From positions 1-64,000 of the forward strand of contig SAAH01000002.1 of NCBI GenBank assembly GCA_009929525.1: a stretch of 64,000 nt of DNA. Direction: 5' to 3'. Under the pieces are notes generated by a model. It searched no databases. It was not told the origin of the DNA and saw nothing but the letters and a program-made list of their open reading frames with translations. Both the position numbers and the translations under genes were made by a program. Shown in pieces: positions 52,898-62,220 of this stretch; position 1 is the first letter of the stretch; each line of letters begins with the position of its first letter. Origin of the DNA: Clostridia bacterium (lineage in GTDB: Bacteria > Bacillota > Clostridia > Lachnospirales > Lachnospiraceae).

Positions 52898-54574
52898 TTA
52901 CATTTCAATGATAACTGCCTGATAACCTGGCATATGAAGGGTGTTGCCTTCCAGGTCGAAAGAAGACAGATTGTTCATCAGAACTTTTTTGTAAGCACCT
53001 GGCAACTCTACATCCTGTGCATCGTGCTGATAGTTTGCTACTACAAGAAGAGTTTTGTCAGTGCCTTTGCGGTAGTATGCCATAAGGTTTTTCTGCTCTC
53101 TCTTGTATGGAATCAGTTCTCCGTATACGACAGTTTCTTTATATTCTGGATTTTTACGAAGAGCATTTAATTCTTTGTACCATGCAAATACAGAATCATC
53201 ACGGTTTACCTGATCAGCTGCGTTGATCTTGGTATAATTTGGGTTCAGCATAAGCCAAGGTGTACCACTGGTGAATCCGGCATGCTCTGATGTGTCCCAC
53301 TGGAATGGTGTACGTGCATTGTCACGACTGTAAGGGATAACTGCTTTAAAAGCTTCTTCCTTGCTAAGACCGGCATCCAGTGCAACCTGATATTCATCCA
53401 GAGTACTGCAGTCATCGATCTGGTCGATAGAAGAGAAATCTACATTTGTCATACCGATTTCCTGACCCTGATAGATAAATGGAAGACCACGGAGCATTAC
53501 ATTTACGGTGGCAAGCATTTTCTTGCTGGTATCATTTACATCGCCTGTCGGCAGGTAACGGCTGACACCACGAGGCTCGTCATGGTTTTCGATGATATTG
53601 GAGATAAAACCGATGTCACCAAGACGTTCCTGAGTTTCGAAAGCACATCCCTTATAGTCATCGCCCCATACATTTGGCTGACGTTTGTACCATCCGTCAT
53701 CATGCTGTCCGAATATATTTTCGCTGAAATCGAACATAGAAGAAAAATGTCCTTCATTTCCGATAAATGCTTTCAGTGCATCTTCGCGATCTGTGAATAC
53801 TTCACCTACAGTGAAAGCCCCATATTTTTCGAAAGTTTCTACTTTCATTTCGTGAAGGAATTCATCGATACCAACGGCATCATGGAGCATATTAAAGATT
53901 GCACAAAGACCGTCTTCGCGATCTGCAGGATAGCAGGTGTAAATGTTCGGTTTTTTGATATTCATGATAGCATCGATTCTGAATCCGGCTACGCCTTTTT
54001 CAAGCCACCAGTTGATCATGGTATATACTTCTTTGCGAAGTTCAGGATTCTCCCAGTTCAGATCAGGCTGTTTTTTGTGGAATACATGCATATAATATTT
54101 GTCTTCATGACCCGGAAGCTTATCCCATACAGGACCGCCGAAGTAAGAACGCCAGTTGTTAGGAATCTTGCCGTCTTTTACATCTTCGATGTAGAAGAAC
54201 TTGCCGTATTTTCCATCTGGATCTTCACATGCTTTTTTGAACCACTCATGTTCGTCGGAACAGTGATTTACAACAAGATCCATGATGATATACATATCAC
54301 GGGCTTTTGCCTCTTTTAGCAGCTCGTCCATATCCTCCATGGTTCCAAAACGAGGGTCAATATTGTAATAATCAGAGATATCATAGCCCTGATCAGCCAA
54401 AGGAGAACAATAGATAGGTGAAAGCCATACGATATCAACACCCAGATCTTTAAGATAATCAAGCTTACTGATAACTCCTTTTAAATCACCGATTCCGTCA
54501 CCGTTGGTATCACAAAAACTCTTTGGATAAATCTGATAGGCAACTTTCTCGTGCCACCATTTTTTGTCTAACAT
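52898..54574 (-). CDS. GH13 alpha-glucosidase (oligo-1,6-glucosidase/glucan 1,6-alpha-glucosidase type)
   Basis: A cytoplasmic 558-residue GH13 enzyme for isomaltose-type or other short alpha-glucosides. Motifs in order: DTNGDGIGDLKG (22-33, calcium-loop type), DLVVNH (99-104), GFRIDAI with nucleophile Asp201, TVGEVF with acid/base Glu258, and ENHDEPR with Asp332. QPDLNWENPELR (169-180) is typical of the oligo-1,6-glucosidase group. No signal peptide. An AGGAGG site precedes the ATG. The AraC regulator directly upstream on the same strand probably controls it. Confidence 0.93.
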   Translation of the reverse strand: MLDKKWWHEKVAYQIYPKSFCDTNGDGIGDLKGVISKLDYLKDLGVDIVWLSPIYCSPLADQGYDISDYYNIDPRFGTMEDMDELLKEAKARDMYIIMDLVVNHCSDEHEWFKKACEDPDGKYGKFFYIEDVKDGKIPNNWRSYFGGPVWDKLPGHEDKYYMHVFHKKQPDLNWENPELRKEVYTMINWWLEKGVAGFRIDAIMNIKKPNIYTCYPADREDGLCAIFNMLHDAVGIDEFLHEMKVETFEKYGAFTVGEVFTDREDALKAFIGNEGHFSSMFDFSENIFGQHDDGWYKRQPNVWGDDYKGCAFETQERLGDIGFISNIIENHDEPRGVSRYLPTGDVNDTSKKMLATVNVMLRGLPFIYQGQEIGMTNVDFSSIDQIDDCSTLDEYQVALDAGLSKEEAFKAVIPYSRDNARTPFQWDTSEHAGFTSGTPWLMLNPNYTKINAADQVNRDDSVFAWYKELNALRKNPEYKETVVYGELIPYKREQKNLMAYYRKGTDKTLLVVANYQHDAQDVELPGAYKKVLMNNLSSFDLEGNTLHMPGYQAVIIEM

Positions 54575-54722
54575 ATACTTACCTCCTGTATTCTTTCCTT
54601 AAAAAGTTTATTTGTATAATTTAGGTTTAGTATTCCCCAAAAGAATATTTTAAATTGGGAACATATGCAATTATACGAAAGTATACAGGGGATTGCTACC
54701 GTTAATCTGATTAAAAAATACT

Positions 54723-55652
54723 TTATTTTGACTTTTGGGTCATTGACTTTTTGCGATACTGCAAAGGTGTCGTACCTGTTTTTCGTTTGAACAGCCGCTG
54801 AAAATTCCCCATATTATTGAATCCGCATTCTAGACTCACTTCTGTGACCGGCAGTTCTGTGTTTTCCAGAAAATGCATCGCTTTCGTTAGGCGATAATCA
54901 TTAATATAATCGATAGGAGGCTTTCCGATCGCTTTTTTGAAGAATCGGCAAAAGTACTGTTCGTTCATATTGACCAGAGAGGAAAGATCCTGAATGTATA
55001 ATTTTTCAGGGTAATGCCGGGTGATATATGCAAGTACTGTTTTTATGGACTCGATCCGCTGGTTTTCCAGATGAACCGTATGGCACATTAATTCCTGGTC
55101 CATTAAAAGAGCCAACATCTGCAAAAGAGAAGCCTTTATCTGCATCTGGGCCACCATATCATTTGGATAGATTTCTTCACCGGCAAAGGTAACCTGCTGA
55201 TTTCTGCAAAATGCGGCAGATATCCGCTCGTATTCTGCTTTAAAAGTGGTGTATACAGGATTTGACGCGTCAAGGATACGCGGAAAAGTCAGTTCTTTAT
55301 TGGCGATCGGCTGTAATATATATTCATCAATGGAATCATAGCTTTGAAAACGGAGCATCTGTGGATCAAAGACAATCGCCTGCTCTTCATAATTGGAAGA
55401 GAGAGAACGGATATCATGCAGTTCTCCTGGATTGATGAAAAAAAAGCATTCCTGGGGACATTCGTGAGTTTCCATGTTAATGTCTATCTTGTATTTTCCT
55501 TTTTTTAGATATAAGATTTCGATTTCCTCATGCCAGTGATGTTTTACACGGAGCCGGGCAGAAATGCCCTTCATGAGATAGTAAGCACATGGAAATATAC
55601 TGGTTCCGTGCGGTCGTTCTTCCCTGAGATTTTGTTTTGGCTCTTGCTGCAT
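54723..55652 (-). CDS. AraC-family regulator, likely for the GH13 gene
   Basis: A 309-residue regulator with N-terminal cupin (RVKHHWHEEIEILYLKKGKY about 35-54; FFINPGELHDIRSL about 70-83) and C-terminal DNA-binding domain of two helix-turn-helix units (LYIQDLSSLVNMNEQYFCRFFKKAIGKPPIDYI about 214-246; LPVTEVSLECGFNNMGNFQRLFKR about 262-285). The ATG at 55652 is chosen because GGAGG lies 8 nt upstream. The target is probably the alpha-glucosidase gene 148 nt downstream. That gap contains TTCCC and GGGAA inverted half-sites, a possible operator. Confidence 0.87.
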   Translation of the reverse strand: MQQEPKQNLREERPHGTSIFPCAYYLMKGISARLRVKHHWHEEIEILYLKKGKYKIDINMETHECPQECFFFINPGELHDIRSLSSNYEEQAIVFDPQMLRFQSYDSIDEYILQPIANKELTFPRILDASNPVYTTFKAEYERISAAFCRNQQVTFAGEEIYPNDMVAQMQIKASLLQMLALLMDQELMCHTVHLENQRIESIKTVLAYITRHYPEKLYIQDLSSLVNMNEQYFCRFFKKAIGKPPIDYINDYRLTKAMHFLENTELPVTEVSLECGFNNMGNFQRLFKRKTGTTPLQYRKKSMTQKSK

Positions 55653-55751
55653 ATGGGATTCCTCCTGCTGTTTCATTATTGAGTCGGCGCTGAATGGTGC
55701 AGCGTATAACTATTAAGATCAATACATAATTATAATCAGTCTATCATAGTA

Positions 55752-55778
55752 ATAATTGAAAATCAAATATCATAGAAA
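55752..55778 (+). promoter_or_regulatory. Possible sigma-E promoter before spoIIM
   Basis: ATAATT (55752-55757), 13-nt spacer, CATAGAAA (55771-55778). This is close to the mother-cell sigma-E consensus and lies 18 nt before the gene. Tentative. Confidence 0.35.
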
Positions 55779-55796
55779 AAAAGTGGGGCATGATAT

Positions 55797-56384
55797 ATGG
55801 TGAAAAAAATATGGAATAAAGAAGTTGGAAAAGTAATCGGAATATTACTTGTATATTTTTTTGCCGGGGCAGCAGCAGGGGTCCTTTTTTCCAATCTGGC
55901 TTATCCTTTTTCGGGAAATGAAGGGCAGATGATGGGGGCTTATCTTGCAGAGAGTATAAAGAAACAACAAGTATCTTCAGGGGAATATCTGCGCTACATC
56001 ATATGGCATAGAGGAATCCGGTTTATATTTCTGCTTCTGTCAGGGCTGATGAGTGTGGGAAGGATCATAGCTGCATGTTCCTTTTTAGGGGTGGGGTTTG
56101 TGACGGGTGCCGCCTTTAGCATATCGCTTCTTCAATATGGGTTTAAAGGAATGTGGGTTCTTCTGGGGGCGGGAGTTTTGCAAAATATCTGTTTTACAGT
56201 TTCTATGGTATTGGTTGCAGCTAAAATCTATATGGGAAATGGCACATTATTAAAAAACACGGATAAGAAACTGCAGGAATATATGGTAACGGGGATCATT
56301 GCTGCTATTATATATGGTATAGGGATACTTTTGGAAGCATATGCGGCTCCAGTTTTTTTGTCCTGGATACTTTCACTTTGTTAA
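55797..56384 (+). CDS. spoIIM: Stage II sporulation protein M
   Basis: SpoIIM is a membrane protein of the DMP complex (SpoIID-SpoIIM-SpoIIP) that dissolves septal peptidoglycan during engulfment. The 195-residue protein has about five helices. Characteristic segments are the AGVLFSNLAYPFSG region (about 28-41), SGEYLRYIIWHRGIRFIFLL (about 61-80) and ACSFLGVGFVTGAAFSISLLQYG (about 97-119). It lies before xerD, as in other Clostridia and in B. subtilis. Confidence 0.93.
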   Translation: MVKKIWNKEVGKVIGILLVYFFAGAAAGVLFSNLAYPFSGNEGQMMGAYLAESIKKQQVSSGEYLRYIIWHRGIRFIFLLLSGLMSVGRIIAACSFLGVGFVTGAAFSISLLQYGFKGMWVLLGAGVLQNICFTVSMVLVAAKIYMGNGTLLKNTDKKLQEYMVTGIIAAIIYGIGILLEAYAAPVFLSWILSLC

Positions 56385-56502
56385 CAAAAAGTTCATAAAA
56401 TGAAAAATACAAGATATGGTAGACATAAGATTATAATAGGTCGATATCTTGTAAAATGCATCAAAGACCTGATTTTATTGAAAAAAAGAAGTAAAATAGC
56501 AT

Positions 56503-56531
56503 TTGCTTTTCTGGTGCAATCTGCTTATAAT
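56503..56531 (+). promoter_or_regulatory. Promoter of xerD
   Basis: TTGCTT (56503-56508), 17-nt spacer, TATAAT (56526-56531). It lies in the gap between spoIIM and xerD and shows that a small open frame at 56400-56582 is not a gene. Confidence 0.75.
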
Positions 56532-56599
56532 AGGGATATATTAAGTTTGAAGGGTAAATTACTTGGACAAAATCTAAAGTGACGAGGACAAAACTTAGT

Positions 56600-57487
56600 A
56601 TGGAAGAGACAATACACAATTTTATATCTTATTTACATAATACGAAAAAAACATCCGGCAATACTGAAGTGTCCTATGAGCGTGATTTAAGAAAAATGAT
56701 GCAATATTTTGTGGGGGAGCAAAATATAGATGAGGTATCTCAGATTACTGAGACAAGTTTGAATTCGTACATGTTATATCTGGAACGGAATCATTTTGCG
56801 GCTTCAACTGTTTCTAGAAGCGTAGCGTCAATGAGAGCTTATTTCCAATATCTTTATAAAGAGCATACAATTGCAGTAGATCCGACAGAACACTTAAAAC
56901 CGCCGAAGGTGGAGAAGAAGATGCCGGAGATTTTAACTGTTGGGGAAGTTGATTTGCTGCTTAGACAACCGTCGGAGACGACGGGGAAAGGTATTCGTGA
57001 CAGGGCGATGCTGGAACTGTTGTACGCAACAGGTATCAGAGTCAGTGAGCTCATTCATCTTACAGTTTCGGACGTGAATCTGCAGATGGGTTATATCAAC
57101 TGCCACGATACGGATAAAGAACGTATTATCCCATTTGGAAACGCAGCTAAGAAAGCTCTGCATATGTATCTTGCAGATGTCAGAGACAGTTTTATACGTG
57201 AAGAAGGATGTAAAGTATTATTTACGAATTGTTCAGGCAAACCTATGAGTCGCCAGGGATTTTGGAAAGTGCTGAAAGCATATGCAAAATCGGCTGGAAT
57301 CGAGAAAGATATTACACCACATACACTCCGGCATTCATTTGCTGCTCATCTGGTACAAAATGGAGCAGACTTAAAAAGCGTTCAGGAGATGATGGGGCAT
57401 TCGGATATTTCTACTACACAGATGTACCTAAACATGAATGTACATAAGATCAGAGAGGTGTATGCGAAAGCACACCCGAGAAATTAA
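56600..57487 (+). CDS. xerD: Site-specific tyrosine recombinase XerD
   Basis: XerD, with XerC, resolves chromosome dimers at the dif site. The 295-residue protein has the N-terminal core-binding domain (1-100) and catalytic domain with Arg147 (ATGIRVSEL), HTLRHSF with His241 and Arg244, GHSDISTTQMY with His267 and nucleophile Tyr276. Length and full similarity to XerD, together with its place after spoIIM, point to the housekeeping recombinase rather than to a phage integrase. A GTG at 56579 is an alternative start. Confidence 0.94.
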   Translation: MEETIHNFISYLHNTKKTSGNTEVSYERDLRKMMQYFVGEQNIDEVSQITETSLNSYMLYLERNHFAASTVSRSVASMRAYFQYLYKEHTIAVDPTEHLKPPKVEKKMPEILTVGEVDLLLRQPSETTGKGIRDRAMLELLYATGIRVSELIHLTVSDVNLQMGYINCHDTDKERIIPFGNAAKKALHMYLADVRDSFIREEGCKVLFTNCSGKPMSRQGFWKVLKAYAKSAGIEKDITPHTLRHSFAAHLVQNGADLKSVQEMMGHSDISTTQMYLNMNVHKIREVYAKAHPRN

Positions 57488-57489
57488 AT

Positions 57490-57532
57490 AAAAAAGCCGC
57501 AAGATCAAATCAAATGATCTTGCGGCTTTTTT
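57490..57532. terminator. Bidirectional terminator between xerD and aroF
   Basis: A perfect 18-bp stem, AAAAAAGCCGCAAGATCA (57490-57507) with TGATCTTGCGGCTTTTTT (57515-57532), 7-nt loop. It serves both convergent genes. Confidence 0.95.
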
Positions 57533-57551
57533 ATTGGCTTTATCAGTTATA

Positions 57552-58586
57552 TCAGCAAAGTTCTGCGATAGTATGTATCAGCTGTTCGGAGTCTTCCCAT
57601 CCAAGGCATGGATCCGTAATGGATTTTCCATATACATGATCAGCACAGCCTATTTTCTGAGTTCCCTCAACAAGATAACTTTCGATCATAACACCCTTTA
57701 CTAAAGTGCTGATGTCTTTTGAAACATTGCGGCTGTGAAGGACTTCTTTGACGATACGGATCTGTTCTTTGAACTTTTTGTTTGAATTGGAATGATTTGC
57801 ATCCACGATCACGGCTGGGTTAGCAAGGTCTCTTTCGTTATACATTTCAAGAAGGAGCTGCAGATCCTCATAGTGATAGTTAGGGATAGCATTCCCATGT
57901 TTGTTGACTGCACCGCGAAGAATGGTGTGAGCCAGAGGATTTCCTGTAGTCTGTACTTCCCAGTTGCGGTAGATAAAATTCTGTTTGATCTGTGCTGCTA
58001 CTACAGAGTTTAACATGACAGAAAAATCACCGCTGGTAGGGTTTTTCATTCCGGCAGGAACATCCATTCCGCTTACAACAAGACGATGCTGCTGGTTTTC
58101 CACCGAACGGGCTCCAATGGCAACGTAGGAGAGGATATCATCAAGATAACGCCAGTTTTCAGGATAGAGCATCTCGTCTGCTGCAGTAAGACCTGACTCT
58201 TCAATCGCACGCATATGCATCTTACGAAGCGCGATCAGTCCATGAAGAAGATCGGGTTTCTTTTCGGGATCTGGCTGATGAAGGATTCCTTTATAACCTT
58301 CGCCTGTGGTACGAGGCTTATTGGTGTAGATTCTTGGAATCAGGATCAATTTATCTTTAACCTCTTCCTGTACACGGGAAAGGCGATTGATATATTCACA
58401 TACAGCGTCCTCATTATCTGCAGAACAAGGTCCGATGATCACAAGAAATTTGTTGGATTCCCCTGTAAATACTTTACGGATCATGTCATCTCTTTCCTGT
58501 TTGATCATTGCTACTTTTTGAGTTACCGGATAATCTGCTTTTATTTCTACAGGAGTCGGCAGCTTTTTTAAAAATTCAAAACTCAT
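57552..58586 (-). CDS. aroF: 3-deoxy-7-phosphoheptulonate synthase (DAHP synthase, type I)
   Basis: First enzyme of the shikimate pathway, joining phosphoenolpyruvate and erythrose 4-phosphate. The 344-residue protein is of the AroFGH type: FLVIIGPCSADNEDAV (about 48-63), IPRIYTNKPRTTGEGYKG (about 83-100), SGDFSVMLNSVVAAQ (about 183-197), DANHSNSNKK (about 258-267) with metal His, and GKSITDPCLGWEDS (about 320-333). Start is set where GAGGAG lies 6 nt upstream (58586). The family is feedback-regulated; which amino acid acts cannot be read here. Confidence 0.95.
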   Translation of the reverse strand: MSFEFLKKLPTPVEIKADYPVTQKVAMIKQERDDMIRKVFTGESNKFLVIIGPCSADNEDAVCEYINRLSRVQEEVKDKLILIPRIYTNKPRTTGEGYKGILHQPDPEKKPDLLHGLIALRKMHMRAIEESGLTAADEMLYPENWRYLDDILSYVAIGARSVENQQHRLVVSGMDVPAGMKNPTSGDFSVMLNSVVAAQIKQNFIYRNWEVQTTGNPLAHTILRGAVNKHGNAIPNYHYEDLQLLLEMYNERDLANPAVIVDANHSNSNKKFKEQIRIVKEVLHSRNVSKDISTLVKGVMIESYLVEGTQKIGCADHVYGKSITDPCLGWEDSEQLIHTIAELC

Positions 58587-58765
58587 AGTATTCTCCTCAT
58601 ATTTCATAATTTTCTCTGTTTCGTATATTAAAGCATTGTAGTGAAAAAATCAAGCATTCTTGCGGAAATTTTCACGAAGGAGATTTGCAGGATATCTGTT
58701 TGCAGAGTGAACAGCAACTTTGCAGGTAAGTATATCAAGACATACTGAAAGGAAGAAATGACAGT

Positions 58766-60301
58766 TTAGTGAGCTGACGGCAGTGTAAAATGAATAAGCC
58801 CTAAGGCAGATAAGATAAGCAAATATAAGACACCACAGGTGCTGATTCCGATTCCAAGAGAAAAAAGTGGAGGCAGCCAAGAGTATTTTAAAAGTAAATG
58901 ATAAAAGAATAAACTGATGCCGCAGCTTATGGTGAGCGAGCAAAATGGACAGCCAATCCAGGAAAAAGGATAAAAACAGAATCTGACTTTATGATATACA
59001 AACCAGAGATTTAATACAGTGATCGCAAGCTGGCTGGCCAGAAGCCCCCAAAGATAGCCAGTGATCCCGAAATGTGGGATTCCCCATATGACAAACAGGA
59101 TCCGGATGGTAAGACCGACAAAGTTCTGAAGAAAACATAAAAAAGTATGGCCAAGTCCATTCAGGATACTGGAGAGGGTTCCGGTAAGATATAAAAATGG
59201 ACATAGGAAAGAAAGTATCCGAATGAAAGTTCCGGCATCTTTGTTGTTATAAACCAGTTGGCCAAGAGAATCTCCAAAGAAAAAAAAGATTCCTGAAGCA
59301 AATATTCCGAGCATCAGACAGTACTTTATGGTCTGCTCGGCAGCTTTTTTGATTTCGATTTGTTTTCCCATTGCCTGTTCGCCTGCGATCGCTGGGAGGA
59401 GCATGGTTGAAACAGAATTGGTGATCACAGATGGAAATAAAATAAATGGCAGGGACATTCCTGTCAGGATTCCATAAATACTCAAGGCTTGAAAGGAAGT
59501 GAGACCGTATTTTTTCAGATGTAATGGAATTAAAATAGCTTCAGAACTTTGGAGTATGGTTATCAGCATTTTGTTGGCAGTCAGAGGAGCAGACATAAAA
59601 AACAATTCTTTTCCAGCTTTTCGATAAGAGTATTTCGTATGCTTTTTCTGCTTGAAAAAAGAAATCTGTAAAAGAAAAAATATAGAAGAAAAAAGAGATG
59701 AGGCAGCTTCTCCGGCAAGGATTCCAAAAGCAGCAAGGAGCGGAGAAGGTGTCACATTTTTTTCTATAAAGATCAAATACAGCATATAGGTAGAACAGAC
59801 GCGTACAATTTGCTCTAACAGCTGAGAGGCGGCCGGGACGCCTGTTTTCTTTCGGGCATAGTACCATGCACTGATACAGATATGTATTGTCCCCAACGGG
59901 ATACTGTAGGAAATCAGTTCCAGCATAGGCTGACATCGTGCTTCTTTTAATATGAGCTGGCTGATTTCGCCAGAGTAGTGATGCAGTATGAGTGAAGCGG
60001 CAATGGAAAGGATAAAGGAACAAAAAAACCCGACAGAAAAATAGGTAAATGCTTTATATGGTTTATTTTCGGCAAATGAAGCGGCACAGCATCGGGATAT
60101 TCCGGTTTGTATACCGAAAACAACGAGTGCAAAACAAAAAGTGTAGACAGGGAAAATTAATTGATAGATTCCCAGACCCTCTGCACCTATTGTGTGTGAA
60201 AGGAATATTCTATAGAAGAAGCCTATGATTCGACTGGTGAGGCCTGCAAGTGTAAGTATGAGTGTGCCTGTTAGGAGAGGACGCTTACTATAATGGGGCA
60301 T
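58766..60301 (-). CDS. Oligosaccharide flippase-superfamily membrane protein (SpoVB-like)
   Basis: A 511-residue protein with about 14 membrane helices of the MATE/MOP flippase superfamily. The N terminus LTGTLILTLAGLTSRIIGFFYRIFLSHTIGAEGLGIYQLIFPVY (about 10-53) is typical of the SpoVB/YtgP/MurJ-like group that transports lipid-linked cell wall or polysaccharide precursors. SpoVB is needed for spore cortex formation. Start at 60301 is chosen for AGGAG 6 nt upstream; longer frames lack a site. The exact substrate is not visible. Confidence 0.85.
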   Translation of the reverse strand: MPHYSKRPLLTGTLILTLAGLTSRIIGFFYRIFLSHTIGAEGLGIYQLIFPVYTFCFALVVFGIQTGISRCCAASFAENKPYKAFTYFSVGFFCSFILSIAASLILHHYSGEISQLILKEARCQPMLELISYSIPLGTIHICISAWYYARKKTGVPAASQLLEQIVRVCSTYMLYLIFIEKNVTPSPLLAAFGILAGEAASSLFSSIFFLLQISFFKQKKHTKYSYRKAGKELFFMSAPLTANKMLITILQSSEAILIPLHLKKYGLTSFQALSIYGILTGMSLPFILFPSVITNSVSTMLLPAIAGEQAMGKQIEIKKAAEQTIKYCLMLGIFASGIFFFFGDSLGQLVYNNKDAGTFIRILSFLCPFLYLTGTLSSILNGLGHTFLCFLQNFVGLTIRILFVIWGIPHFGITGYLWGLLASQLAITVLNLWFVYHKVRFCFYPFSWIGCPFCSLTISCGISLFFYHLLLKYSWLPPLFSLGIGISTCGVLYLLILSALGLIHFTLPSAH

Positions 60302-60425
60302 AGAGACTCCTGTCATTGTATTAACGGTGGTCATTCAAGGGTGCCATTTGATACCGACCGTTCTTTGTAATAAGATATGATAAAAAACAGATGTTCATTA
60401 CAGGAATATTAATGTGAAAATCTCC

Positions 60426-60454
60426 TTGACATGGCAGAGGAAGAATGATATATT
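60426..60454 (+). promoter_or_regulatory. Promoter of the iscR-iscS-iscU block
   Basis: TTGACA (60426-60431), 17-nt spacer, TATATT (60449-60454), 62 nt before the iscR-like start. Confidence 0.88.
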
Positions 60455-60464
60455 ACTATCAAAT

Positions 60465-60481
60465 CCTAGTAAAACACTAGG
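60465..60481 (+). promoter_or_regulatory. Probable Rrf2/IscR operator
   Basis: CCTAGT (60465-60470) and ACTAGG (60476-60481) form a perfect inverted repeat with 5-nt spacer, just after the -10 box at the expected transcription start. Binding there by the first gene product would repress its own operon. Confidence 0.7.
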
Positions 60482-60515
60482 GAATAAACATAAACACTTC
60501 CAGAAGGGAGGACAT

Positions 60516-60974
60516 ATGAAGTTATCAACAAAAGGCAGATATGGACTTAGGGCAATGATCGATCTGGCGGTATATAGTGAGAAAGCGCCGGTTTCTATAC
60601 AAAGTATTGCTGACAGACAAAGTATCTCAGAAAGATACCTTGAACAGCTGATGGCGAGCCTGAAAAAAGCAGGTCTTGTAAGTAGTATCAGAGGCGCAAA
60701 CGGCGGGTATCAGCTGGCAAGACCAGCCATAGGAATATCCGTAGGTGATGTACTTCGTGCTTTGGAAGGTGATCTTAGAGCTGTGATCTGCAGCGGACAA
60801 GACGGCGAAGGCAGTTGTGAAAATGCAGATGCCTGTGTTACCAGGTATGTATGGCAGAGGATCAATGAAAGTATCACCCATGCAGTGGATACGATGTATC
60901 TGAATCAGCTGGTGGATGAGAGCAGAAAATTAAAAGATAAAGGACAAACACAGTCTACAGGCTGTAAAGGATAG
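60516..60974 (+). CDS. iscR: Rrf2-family iron-sulfur regulator (IscR-like)
   Basis: A 152-residue winged-helix regulator. It starts MKLSTKGRYGLRAMIDLA, typical of Rrf2, with HTH residues ISERYLEQLMASLKKAGLV (37-55) and the wing RGANGGYQLARP (59-70). Three cysteines, Cys92, Cys101 and Cys107, are placed like the Fe-S ligands of IscR, with 8 and 5 residues between them. Likely an Fe-S sensor that represses the cysteine desulfurase and scaffold genes. GGGAGG precedes the ATG; earlier in-frame codons lie over the promoter. It is 12 nt before iscS. Confidence 0.92.
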   Translation: MKLSTKGRYGLRAMIDLAVYSEKAPVSIQSIADRQSISERYLEQLMASLKKAGLVSSIRGANGGYQLARPAIGISVGDVLRALEGDLRAVICSGQDGEGSCENADACVTRYVWQRINESITHAVDTMYLNQLVDESRKLKDKGQTQSTGCKG

Positions 60975-60986
60975 GAGGCAGTTATT

Positions 60987-62168
60987 ATGGGAAAATTAAT
61001 TTATATGGATAATGCAGCTACAACAAAGACTTCACCGCAGGTGGTAGAAGCTATGCTTCCGTATTTTACGGAAAATTATGGCAATCCATCCAGTGTATAT
61101 GAACTGGCAGGCATCAGCAAAAAAGCGATCAATGAGGGACGCCAGAAGATAGCAGATGTGATCGGTGCGAATGCTAACGAGATTTATTTTACAGCAGGTG
61201 GATCAGAAGCGGATAACTGGGCTCTGAAAGAAACATATGAAGCTTACAGATCAAAAGGAAATCACATCATCACCACAAAGATTGAACATCATGCAATCCT
61301 GCATACCTGTGACTGGCTGGAAAAGCAGGGCGCTAAGATCACATATCTGGATGTGGATGAAAATGGTATCATAAAACTGGAAGACCTGGAAAAAGCGATT
61401 ACTCCGGAGACGATTTTGATCTCCGTTATGGCAGCAAATAATGAGATCGGTTCTATCCAGCCGCTGAAAGAGATCGGAATGATCGCAAAGGAACATGGAA
61501 TCCCATTCCATACAGATGCCGTACAGGCGTTTGGACAGATTCCGATCAATGTAGACGAATGTCATATTGATATGCTCAGTTCCAGCGGACATAAGATCAA
61601 CGGACCAAAAGGAATCGGATTTTTATATATTCGAAAAGGAATAAAGATCCGCTCACTGATACACGGTGGTGCTCAGGAAAGAAAGAGAAGAGCCGGAACT
61701 GAAAATGTACCGGGGATCGTTGGATATGGTGTGGCGGCAAAGTATGCAGCTGATACAATGGAAAAACGTACTGCAGCAGAGATTGAAGTCCGCGATTACA
61801 TGATCGGGAAAATCAAAAAAGAGATACCGTACTGCAGACTGAATGGACACCCGTCGCGCAGACTTCCAAACAACGTAAACTTCAGTTTCCGTTTTGTAGA
61901 GGGAGAATCCCTGCTCATCATGCTCGACATGGAGAATATCTGTGCTTCCAGTGGCTCGGCATGTACATCAGGATCCCTTGATCCTTCTCATGTACTTTTG
62001 GCTATCGGGCTGCCTCATGAAATTGCTCATGGATCTCTGAGGCTTACGATCAGCGAAGAGACAACAAAGGAAGACGTTGATTTTGTTGTAGAGACGATAA
62101 AGAAAATCGTAACAAAACTCAGAGAAATGTCTCCGTTATATGAAGATTTTATAAAAAAACACAAATAA
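60987..62168 (+). CDS. iscS: Cysteine desulfurase (NifS/IscS type)
   Basis: A PLP enzyme that takes sulfur from cysteine for Fe-S clusters and thio-modification. The 393-residue protein has YMDNAATTKTSPQVVEAM (5-22), NPSSVYELAG (about 32-41), the PLP-lysine motif SSSGHKINGPKGIGFLY (about 196-212), and the persulfide-forming loop ENICASSGSACTSGS (about 316-330). Placed between iscR and the scaffold gene, and two genes before mnmA, to which it can pass sulfur. An GGAGG ribosome site precedes the ATG. Confidence 0.96.
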   Translation: MGKLIYMDNAATTKTSPQVVEAMLPYFTENYGNPSSVYELAGISKKAINEGRQKIADVIGANANEIYFTAGGSEADNWALKETYEAYRSKGNHIITTKIEHHAILHTCDWLEKQGAKITYLDVDENGIIKLEDLEKAITPETILISVMAANNEIGSIQPLKEIGMIAKEHGIPFHTDAVQAFGQIPINVDECHIDMLSSSGHKINGPKGIGFLYIRKGIKIRSLIHGGAQERKRRAGTENVPGIVGYGVAAKYAADTMEKRTAAEIEVRDYMIGKIKKEIPYCRLNGHPSRRLPNNVNFSFRFVEGESLLIMLDMENICASSGSACTSGSLDPSHVLLAIGLPHEIAHGSLRLTISEETTKEDVDFVVETIKKIVTKLREMSPLYEDFIKKHK

Positions 62169-62220
62169 AAACACACAGTCATTTTGAAAAATCAAAAAGA
62201 AAAACATGGAGGAATCATAT

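Noticed and set aside
56400..56582. Small open frame of 60 codons between spoIIM and xerD
   Set aside because: It has no ribosome site, no family features, and contains the xerD promoter (TTGCTT-17-TATAAT).
56600..57487. Tyrosine recombinase as a sign of a prophage or integrative element
   Set aside because: Length, motifs and the place next to spoIIM fit housekeeping XerD; no phage, conjugation or att-like repeats are seen around it.
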